Assembly: GCA_039704465.1 (NCBI GenBank)
Contig: JASFAU010000017.1
Coordinates: 310,001-374,000, forward strand
Direction: 5' to 3'
DNA from: Plasmodiophora brassicae
Lineage: Eukaryota > Endomyxa > Phytomyxea > Plasmodiophorida > Plasmodiophoridae
DNA: 64,000 nucleotides
Shown one piece after another: positions 55,574 to 64,000 of the stretch. The first letter of the stretch is position 1, and each line of letters opens with the position of its first letter. The notes under the pieces were generated by a model. That model saw nothing but the letters and a program-made list of their open reading frames with translations, was not told the DNA's origin and did not search any database. The translations under genes and the position numbers were made by a program.

Positions 55574-55875
55574 TCCGCACTTGGTGCAATGCCCGCGTAC
55601 CACATGACAAGGATGCTGCCTTGGCGTTTGAGGGGGCCGCCGGAGAACAGCATGCATGCGCATGCTCTTCCGCAGCGTAGCGACGTCGTGCCAGCGACTG
55701 CGCCCGTATGCCTACAGAACGACATGCCGCGAGCGCCATGTCGACGGGGGCCACCTGAACCTGGAACATGGCGGATACATACCTACATAGGGGGTTGCCG
55801 CCCCGCCATCGGCCTCGAGCAGATCCACCGGCAGGTCGTCGGGGCCGATCCCCTTCATCCAGTCATGCTTGGCGA

Positions 55876-58800
55876 ATGACGGAGGCGGCGATGGATTCCG
55901 CGAACATCACGTCGGGGGTAGTTGCGGTGACCGGCTCCGTCGGCGGACGGGCGACTGCGGCGGCGGAGTTGGCAGTTGCCGTCGTGTGCGGGATGGAGGT
56001 CGACTGCACACTGCTGCGCTCCGTCGTCCAGGACGCCTGGAACGGGCAGTACACGATCGACCACCTGAACAAGACGCTGGTCCGGTTCCAGGATGCGCTG
56101 GCGAACCCGTTGCAGCAGGCGGTGCGTGCTTGCGCGCCCGACGGCGCGTCCATCGTCTCTCGGGGGGCGCGCGCTGACTTGTCACAGGCGCCGGACGCCG
56201 ATAGCCGGGCGAAGATCCAGTCCAGGAGCGTCCGTCTTGCCGGCGAAGTACAGGAGATCACGTTGCAGAGCGATGTCGTTGCATGGGTACTGTGGGTCGC
56301 ATGTGCTGTGTGAGACGCGGAACATTTACCCGTTTGCGTCAGATTCTGGAATTCAGTGACGCTGTCGAGTTGAACGAACTGGACGTTCTTCGCCTGCTCC
56401 TGCAAGCGTTCAGGATGGTTTGTCGTGTGCGATCCCCTCAGACGAGTGCGATCCTTCCAACACGTCGCCTGTGTGTAGGACCCTGATGATCGTCGGCGGT
56501 GTGACAGCGAGAAAGACACTGCAGTGTCGCTGTATTTCTCACAGCGCGAGGACCTTCTCGTTGCGCTGCTTGATATTGTGCAAATGGTTGGCGATGACGC
56601 CGACTCAAGCCCGAGTCTCGCCCGCGCGATGCAGTCGTTCTTTGACCGGCTGAAGGACGCCAACCTTGTCAGGAACTGTATCGACCGAATTCGCGTACGG
56701 CCCTCGTAGCCTGTTCGACGCCGACGATGGTTCTGACTGAGTGCCTCGTAGTTCTTGTCCCGCATGAAGCTGTCTGTGTATATGACCTATGTAGACAACG
56801 AAATTCGACTGCTTGCGCTTATCCTTTTTTACATCGAAATGCATTCTGGCCTGGACAACAGGACTTCGTCCCAAGGCCAGCATTCAAACGTTGTTGCATT
56901 GTGCACCGTTGCCGGTACGTTGACCGCGCCACGTTCGGTTCAGATGCGTCCTGACAGTACATTCTGCAGAGGAAATGTCGCTATCCATTCCTTCCGTTCG
57001 GACGCATTACCAACAGCAGAACAATGTTCTTGCCCACTGTCATTCCCTCACTACGGTACGATTATTCGTCACTGCTCGGCTATTGTCAGCCTTACCATTG
57101 GCCCGCAGTCAATTTACATTATTCTAACGACGATCATCAATGCTGTATCGCAAACGGCGGGCGGAATCGATCTGCCGAAATGGGCGCCACCTGGGACGCC
57201 TAGCCCTCTGTTTGCATCATACGACCTCATGCGCAAGATAATTGGCGCAGCGGTTCCAAGTGCTCTTGGCGACACTGATCTGGCTACCGTCGCGTTTGAT
57301 GGTCTTTCCGGTTTCGGCGCATTTGTCAACCAAATGCCCACATTGTCTCCGAAATCGCAAATCGACATTTGTGATTGCCTGGCGAAATTCGTCGTCTACT
57401 TCTTGGGTCGTCACTTCTCAACTGTCCGGTCGACCAAGAACCCGGGCGCTTTGCTGAGTCTGATTGGCTCGCTTATTGCCGCGATTGCCAACGTTTCTGA
57501 AGACCACGTTGCTGTGTTTTGTAAGGGCATTCGCAAGAAGACGGATAACATGTGTCTGATGTATTTGCTTTAGGGCGATGCAAGGCTGTGTCAGACTTGC
57601 TGCACGCGCTTGACCTCGATACACCTCCTGACAGTCCCCGGTTCTCATCCTTCTGCGACCTTATCGTCGCGTTGAGTCGTGGCGATGATGGGCCACGTGC
57701 TGTCCAATTCCTTGCTGGTGCGAAGGGCACGAACTGGCACCGGATTTTCGACTTGTTCCATCGCGCCATCCGAGACATGTCGTTGGCTCCATCCAAAGGT
57801 CCAACATCAGCGCCTGTCGCCCAGGTTACTTCCTTGCTCCCGCTTGACATCAGCATTTTGTGTGACCTCGTTCGTCTCGTTGAGGCGATGGCTCGTTGCA
57901 GATCGAGTGTCTTGTCGCCGTAAGTGTTGTTTGACGTATTTATGCTGCCACGACTAAAGGTCCTTTGTAGGTCTGTCCAACAACTTCAAGTTCTTGAAAC
58001 GCTGTTCCAAATGGTTGTTTGTGCTTTTCCCGTTAGGTTGAAAGCGCGCATCCTGTCTGCCATTGCCGCTTACGTCGTGGGGCATCCAAGCGAGGTTGGT
58101 CAGGTTTGGGATCGCCTAGAAGGCGTACAGATCCTTGATACGCAGCCTGCTCCGGGAACGAGCCCTCGACGAGGCCTCCAGCATGACTTGGAGGACGTCG
58201 AAGTTCCGGATGGGTCGTATCCTTTGACCACAGCGTTCCTGTCCCTGCTTCTCGTCTTGATGCCGTTGACGCCAACCTCTATGCGCGTCAAGCTTGGGGC
58301 TCCTTTGCGCGCTCCAGGTATTGCTCCGTACGTAATGTACGTTCGCACATCGATCCTGGCGCCTCTTTGCGGGCGCACGTACAATCTGCCCTCTGAAAAG
58401 TGGACTATCGCGTCCCTCTGCCTGCAATTCCTTTCGTCCGTCATAGACGACAGTGATGCCGTTGAAAGCCTGATGTCCAGTCAGTCGCGGGAGCTGCGTG
58501 CAATCGTTGAGCTGATAGAGTCCTGCGCTGCTTCTCAAGACGCCAACACTGGTGACGCCTTGCAAGCCGCGCTGGATCTGTTACGGGGCGCGCTAGAGCG
58601 GCAGGATGACGTTGTGAAGCAGATGACACGTGCCAGTCGTGAACACGTTACGCTGTCGTCCGCTTTGCTCCGTCAACCGAACACCATCGGCATCGTTTGC
58701 GGGCTGGTCGGCGCTCCTCCCGGTTCGTTCAAGGACCTCAGCGTTCAGGTCAACGCGGCCGATGTTGTGCAAGCGGTGGCGCTGCGGGATCCCACCCTGG

Positions 58801-61569
58801 TTGCTCGTCTTCTCTCTTCGCTTCGTCTCAGTGACAGCGTCCGCGCATCGTGGTCGACACAACTGCTCTGTGCCAGCTCGGATGCTGTGCTTCACGAACG
58901 CCTGAAGTCCACGATCATCAGAACGATGACAGACACTCTCGGAGGGCATTGGCCAAACATTGCCCATGTCCTTGTTGGGTTCGATACAACCAGCGCTGCG
59001 TGTGACGGCGCTCGCCTGGCTCATGCCAGCAACGGCTGTCTGACAGCCTTGATCGACCTGATATGCCGACCGGGCTGGCTGGCCGCCTGGCCACATTTAG
59101 GACAAATCTCGCTGCGTTTGATCTGCAATCTTCTGGAAGATCCCGTCACAAGAGCGCTGGTTCACCAGTTCATCTCCCTGCACTACGACTCGTTCTTCAC
59201 GACATGTCTGCGTTCGCTCCCGACTCTGGCGGATGCTGCGTCCTGCCCTCGTGAACGTCGTTCTGACTTCATGCTTCAGGAAGCGTGGCTTCTGAAGTCG
59301 ATCGCCCTGGACCTGCAACTTCGTCGCCAGCTGGACCAGACCATGATGTTTGAGTCCACGTCGTCAGCGCTTGATTTACTCGGGCTGAGTACGGCGTACC
59401 TGCACCAGCTCACGCATCATGCAACGGCAACGCCCTCTTCGCCGCTAATGTTGACGCTACTCGACAGTATATACCCTGCTGTGGACGGCGGTCTTCCTGA
59501 ATACGGCGGCCTCGAACGCGCCACATGCAATGTGATCGGGCGCGAGACGCTGTCCAATTGCATTGAGCAACGTGGCGAGCAGTTCGTTTGGAGGCTTGAC
59601 CGCCTGCAGCAGGCTTCGATGGCGTCCGGCCTGGATGCTGCAGCCATTGTCGAGTCTGCGAAGCGCTTCAACCGGAACGTGTTCGTGCTGGAGGCGTCGC
59701 GAACGGCAGCTCATTGCTGGTGCCAGCTGATCCAGGTTTGGATTCTGGAGCGCAATGACGCAGGCGATCGCCACATGCTACCGATTCTGCTTGAACTCCT
59801 GTCCTCACTTCTATCCAAGCTTTCCGATGCGAACTGGGCTCCTGCGAGCGCGTCGTTTGCCACGACTGCCCTTGCGCTTGCCGTTCAGATCCGTTTGATC
59901 GCTCGCGGGGGCGGCGTCACTGCTGATCATCGGGTCATGGAAGGCGTTCTCTCCGGGATCATGAGCGGCCAGTCGCTGCCCGCGAAGAACCACCTGTTCG
60001 CATTGTTCTACGTGTACATGGACCTGCTCGGTGCATCTGCATCCAGAACGCGCGGCCGCGAATGGGCTCTGTCGCAATCGTTAGCGGACCTGAACATTTC
60101 GTCCACGCACCTGATCCAGCGAATCGGCACGCACGCCATCAGTGGGCACGCGTCCACCCAGGCCCTCGCCGTCATGTTCCTAACAGCGTATCCTGTCGAT
60201 CTGCTCGTCCCGTTATTGGAACGCTCATCTCAGGTCGTCCTCTGTATGCCGTCATCGTTTATTTATGGGCACACTGACCCGCGTTGCAGATGGTTCGCTT
60301 TGTCCAAGTGCTGACTGCCGGCAGCCAGTCGTTGCCTACTGCGCTAACGTCGTCCCCTGCGAACTATCACCTGGTGCTGTCTCTGGAGTCGCACCTGCTG
60401 TTCCTCGTGCACGTGGCGCAGTCGCCATCGGGCGCGAAAGCGCTGTTCTCCGCCGACGTCCTCGGCCGCATCGGTGAGGCGAACTATCTGTCGGCGCGAC
60501 CGCCGCCCACCGTGCACACCGACTGCATGAACCCGTCCGCCATGCAGAAGTACCACCAGCTGCTTCTGCCGACCCTGCAGCTCGTGATCTCGCTGCTGAC
60601 GACGATGCCGAATCGTCACGACGTGCATGCGCGTGTGCTGGACTTCCTCCTCGTCACACACCTGAACGCGTTCACGGCCGTCGTCAGCGCACAACCGCCG
60701 GCGACGTCAGCGGACCACCTCAGTGCGTTCCAGTACGCCGTTGCCATTGTCCTGGCGTTGGCCAGCGGGCCGAGCCACGCCCGCCCGGAGCTTGCGGCCA
60801 TGGTCCAGCTCGTGCTGCAGCAGTTCCCTGTCCTGTCAACCCTGTTCCGCGACTCGATGAATTCGCAACCGCCGTCCCCATCCTACGCCGACCTGTACCG
60901 CGACCTGGTGTCGCTGTGCGCGTTCCTCGTCCAGCGCCGCCTCTACGTCTTTGACGCCAGCATCGACCCGAAGCTGGACACGACGGCCGCCGTTTCGACG
61001 TCCAAGGCGATGCCTCTCGGTGGGTTGACGAGGGTTATCGTATTGCGCTGACGGTCGCTGATCCGCTGCCTGACTCGCCAGGCCTTCTGATCTACTTCGC
61101 CATACCAAGCTCGCTGGGCGTCCTGCGAGACGCACGTCTGCGCAAGGCGCGTGCCGAAGAGATCCTAGGACGCCTGGAGCGTTCCGAGGTCGATGGCGAG
61201 GCCGTTGAGGACGGGGCAGCGCCGTCGACGGCGACATACCGCGACGAGATCGCATCGGCGATCGGTTCGGAGCGGACCGCGACCATGATCGCCCAGCAAG
61301 CCCTGCAGATCGTGTTCCTGTCGTTGCAGATGTACGGGACGGACGGCGACGCGGCCGACAGCGTTCGCCCGCATACAAGTCGCCTCCGACAAGCCGTCGA
61401 GCAATGTGAAGCGGCGCTCGGCGCCGATGACGAGCTCGTCGACAAGCAGGTCCGGCGTATCCGGAGCGAACTGGACGCCCTGGACGGCAAGACGGCGGCG
61501 GCGGCGGCGGCGGCGGTAGCCGTCCCCGATGCTGGCAGTACGCCCGTTCCCCAACTGATGTACTTCTAA
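55876..61569 (+). CDS. NUP205: Nup205/Nup192-family inner-ring nucleoporin
   Basis: Ten exons (55876-56286, 56343-56417, 56479-56694, 56752-56914, 56970-57055, 57109-57520, 57574-57919, 57971-60233, 60290-61019, 61082-61569) join to 5,190 nt, 1,729 residues, the normal size for this alpha-solenoid scaffold of the nuclear pore inner ring. Introns are 51-62 nt, several with GTAAG donors. Recognition points: ILEFSDAVELNELDVLRLLL then AVSLYFSQREDLLVALLDIV near the N-terminus, SLTTSIYIILTTIINAVSQT, and the family-typical block YPLTTAFLSLLLVL ... APYVMYVRTSIL ... NLPSEKWTIASLCLQFL at about 58217-58435. Introns 56915-56969 and 57056-57108 are inferred: unspliced, the frame stays open by chance because their lengths sum to 108. 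Nup188 is the alternative family, judged less likely. Confidence 0.85.
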
Positions 61570-61719
61570 ACACGTACCGATGTCGGTCGCGTAACAACCG
61601 GTCGTCCGGGTACGTGACCAGGTCGTACAGAGATATTCGGCGCAGGGTCGGTCGATCGGGCGCAGCACAGGGTGGTACTCTGCACGTTGACAGTACGCAG
61701 ACGACGACGTGGTGCTGGC

Positions 61720-62524
61720 GATGCAAGGTGTGTCGGGACTGGTCGCCTGGATCGCCGATCGCGGTAAGCGGCTCGGCCGTCGCTTAGTGCCCCCTGCGTC
61801 CGCCCCCCGCTTACTCCCGCTCTAGTTCGACATCGACGCCCGACGGTCCAGCAGACGTCGTGCGTCGAGCTGGCGCTTCTGGTCTCAGAGAGAAACGTTC
61901 AGGGTGTAGATGGCCGGCAGAGCCGATCGTCGGCTTCGTCGTGTGGGGCGCCGCGCGACGTCGTCAGCGTCGAGTCGCCTCCCCAACGGCGTCGGAAGAC
62001 CTGCCTCGTGAAACGGTCCGCTGGGACGGCAGCGTCCAAGGTTCTCCACGACTGTCCCGGTTCGTGTATCGCTCGCCCTGATTCCGTATTGGCAGAAGCA
62101 CGTCCGGATCGTGCTGCCCTGCAGCAGACATGCCGGTGCAAGCCGAACGGGTCCCAAGGTACAATCTGGCGCTCCGTCTCGCGGCCTTGGGACTGACCGC
62201 TGGGCGTAGAAGCAGGTCCGGTTCACACTTCCGCCCTCGTCTCCCCACGAGCCGATTGGCGATGCGGGCGCACCACCCTCTGCTGTTGACGTGACGTCGG
62301 CCATCAAAGACGCCAGCAAGGTCGATGGCATCGACCTGTCCGCTCAGTGTCGCCAGGCGCAGGTGGGGCAGCTCACGCCTGTTCGCGGCATGGGAGAAGC
62401 GATCCTCGACCTGCATGCCTCAGTCGACAGCGACACGCTGATCCAAAGCTTCTGCCGAAGCGCTGCCGACAATCTGGACCTCATAGCCGCCCTGATCGAC
62501 GACTTTGAACACTGCTCATGCTGA
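61720..62524 (+). CDS. Possible small multi-exon gene, unrecognised
   Basis: ATG 61720 opens MQGVSGLVAWIADR, followed by a GTAAGC donor and an acceptor CTCTAG about 60 nt on. The final exon (from about 62211, KQVRFTLPPSSPHEP) runs to TGA 62522 with DVTSAIKDASKVDGIDL, VRGMGEAILDLHASVDSDTL and LDLIAALIDDFEHCSC. The middle exons could not be joined with confidence. The family is not recognised. Confidence 0.4.
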
Positions 62525-62708
62525 TTGATCACGGGTGCCAGTACGTATATACACATTCGAGGAGCGCGTCCAAACGATTGCACCGATGCCAACGGTTGCA
62601 TCGGTAGTGTATTCGTTCTGGCGTCGTTGCCGTTTAGGGCCCCGGGTTCGATCGAGAATGCCGATGCGTCCCGGCTATACTACTAGGTGACGATGGCGCA
62701 GAGCCTAC

Positions 62709-62935
62709 TGCGAGCTGCATCTTGGACGCACTGCGAGCTGCATCGTGAAACCACTGCGAGCTGCATCTTGAACGCACTGCGAACTGCATCTTGAACGCGC
62801 TGCGAGCTGCATTTCGAACGCCACAGCGAGCTGCACGTTGGGCGTCCGTGTGAGCTGCATGTTGCGGCGTCAGTGTGAGCTGCATGTTGGGTCGTCAGTG
62901 TGAGCTGCATGCGGACCGACAGTGCGAGCTGCATC
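62709..62935. repeat. Minisatellite of about 23 bp, about 10 units
   Basis: Units share GCGAGCTGCATCTTG / GTGAGCTGCATGTTG with spacing 21-25 bp, degenerate between units. It ends about 50 bp before the mL46 start codon and so lies in or next to its promoter or 5' UTR. Confidence 0.88.
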
Positions 62936-62987
62936 GTGCATGACGGTATACGGGGTGCGTCGGGGTCACGGAGATTCAGACGCCATC

Positions 62988-63776
62988 ATGTTGGGGGTGT
63001 TCCGGCGCTGGGCGTCGTCGCCGTCGTCGTTATCCCGGTGCAGGGCGTCGCTGACGACGGTGGCGTCGGCGATCGTCGAGCGCCTGCCGCTGATCGTGCC
63101 GGACCTGGAGCCGTGGGAGAAGGACTGGGACGACGTCCAGGCCGACCTCGACGAGCGCTTCTCGAAGCCGATGCCGAAGTTCGTCGAGAAGGCGCTCGAC
63201 GAGCGCATGTCCCAGCCGGACATGGTCCGGTTCAGCCAGAATTTCGAACCCGCCCCGCGTGTCACTCAGGATGACATCAACGATGTCCGCACGTCGCTCG
63301 ACCGCAAACTCGATTGTCCGGCGTTCGCGTTTACCGCTCTGGCCGCGTTTTCTCATTTGAACCCGTAGGCGAATTGGTGCTGATCGTCAAGGATACGAAG
63401 ACCGGCAAATGGCAGTTCCCCAGCGCTGTCTGGACTGGGGATCCGGAGACGATCCGCCAGACGGCGGACCGTGCCATCTCCACGACCATTGGTGAAGAGC
63501 TCGACTTCCAGTTCACCGGCCAGGCGCCGATTGCGCACGTGTCGTATACGGAAGGGGGCGAAGAGACACGGGTACGGAGACGGCTATGGCGACCTCGCCT
63601 AGTCGATGCTCACGCTTTGTGTGCCGCAGGTGTTCTTCCTGCGGGCGTTTTACGTGTCGGGGCAGGTCCAGTCGCAGGAGTTCCTCTGGGTGACGAAGAA
63701 CGAGATCGGCGAGTACGTTGACGAGCGCCTGAATCCGACCATCCAAAAGCTGCTGCTCGTCGCCGGCAACGTATGA
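62988..63776 (+). CDS. MRPL46: Mitochondrial large-subunit ribosomal protein mL46
   Basis: Three exons (62988-63315, 63369-63571, 63630-63776), introns 53 and 58 nt, 225 residues. The N-terminus MLGVFRRWASSPSSLSRCRA is basic and Ser-rich, fitting a mitochondrial presequence. Then VERLPLIVPDLEPWEKDWDD and a Nudix-like fold: ELVLIVKDTKTGKWQFPSAV, ETIRQTADRAISTTIGEEL, PIAHVSY, VFFLRAFYVSGQV, EFLWVTKNEIGEYV. As usual in this family the Nudix catalytic box is degenerate, so it is structural. The second intron splits EETR from VFFLRA in phase 0. Confidence 0.88.
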
Positions 63777-63832
63777 TGTACGCTACGGGTCGCCAACCAC
63801 TGTATGGACAAACTATGTATTTACAGTGACGT

Positions 63833-63921
63833 TCACGACTTTGGCGCGAAGACCTTGAAATGCCCTTGCTTGTCCTCGACGTAGATGTACCAGCCCAGCA
63901 TCGCAATCCCGAAGATGTCTG
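63833..63921 (-). CDS. 3'-terminal exon of an unidentified gene
   Basis: After a CTCAG acceptor (about 63922-63926 on the minus strand), a frame reads IFGIAMLGWYIYVEDKQG then HFKVFAPKS and stops at 63833. The rest of the gene would extend beyond the window edge. A short hydrophobic segment is present; no family is assigned. Confidence 0.35.
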
Positions 63922-64000
63922 AGGCGCACGGCCAATCAATCAGTCAACGGTGGACACCTCGTATGGGACCACCACTGACCGGTGCAGAAGACGAAGAAGC

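Noticed and set aside
56915..57108. Continuous coding of Nup205 through 56752-57520
   Set aside because: Two GT...AG segments of 55 and 53 nt keep the frame only because together they are 108 nt; removing them gives a more family-like helix sequence. Kept as inference in the gene model.

Overview
The window looks like nuclear DNA of a compact, GC-rich microbial eukaryote. Genes lie close together on both strands, use the standard stop codons, and are split by very short GT-AG introns. More than 35 introns could be placed by restoring reading frame and family similarity; nearly all are 49-69 nt, with extremes of 74 and 90 nt. Some have TACTAAT or CTAAC-like branch sites. The lineage cannot be fixed from sequence alone. 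A SKP1/BTB-plus-ankyrin gene, a class C GPCR and short introns would suit a protist such as a plasmodiophorid rhizarian, but a zoosporic fungus is also possible.

Left part (1-17 kb): a decayed BED-finger hAT transposase with an inverted partial copy; bleomycin hydrolase (14 exons) convergent with NAT9; a SNAPC1-like gene divergent from NAT9; a SKP1/BTB-ankyrin gene; a poorly coding stretch with an inverted repeat; an FH1-FH2 formin followed by a patchwork of direct and inverted pieces of itself and of sequence 5 kb upstream.

Middle (17-37 kb) is a transposon nest. An LTR-less Ty1/copia body is bracketed by a 15-bp direct repeat and ends in inverted copies of its own coding sequence. Next to it lies a 10-kb Ty3/gypsy element with intact LTRs and a 4-bp target duplication. 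Inside the gypsy chromodomain sits a second element with identical 92-bp LTRs and a 5-bp target duplication. Its interior is a minisatellite of about 29 units and it has no recognisable gene. Two opposed PIF/Harbinger copies and two further inverted repeats follow.

Right part (37-64 kb) is mostly single-copy genes: an RBR ubiquitin ligase, a tandem cyclic-nucleotide-binding protein and a GABA-B-like class C receptor all on the minus strand; an unidentified two-exon gene; a SKP1/ankyrin fragment; an arrestin-fold protein with a Q-rich tail; a type I membrane protein; an RRM protein; uroporphyrinogen-III synthase; a large inverted repeat; a Nup205/Nup192-family nucleoporin (10 exons); and mitochondrial ribosomal protein mL46.

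The strongest unexplained signals are (1) the LTR-flanked, gene-less minisatellite nested in the gypsy element and (2) at least nine inverted duplications, several with perfect palindromes at or next to the fold point. They affect transposons and intergenic DNA but spare the conserved genes, apart from extra partial copies of the formin.
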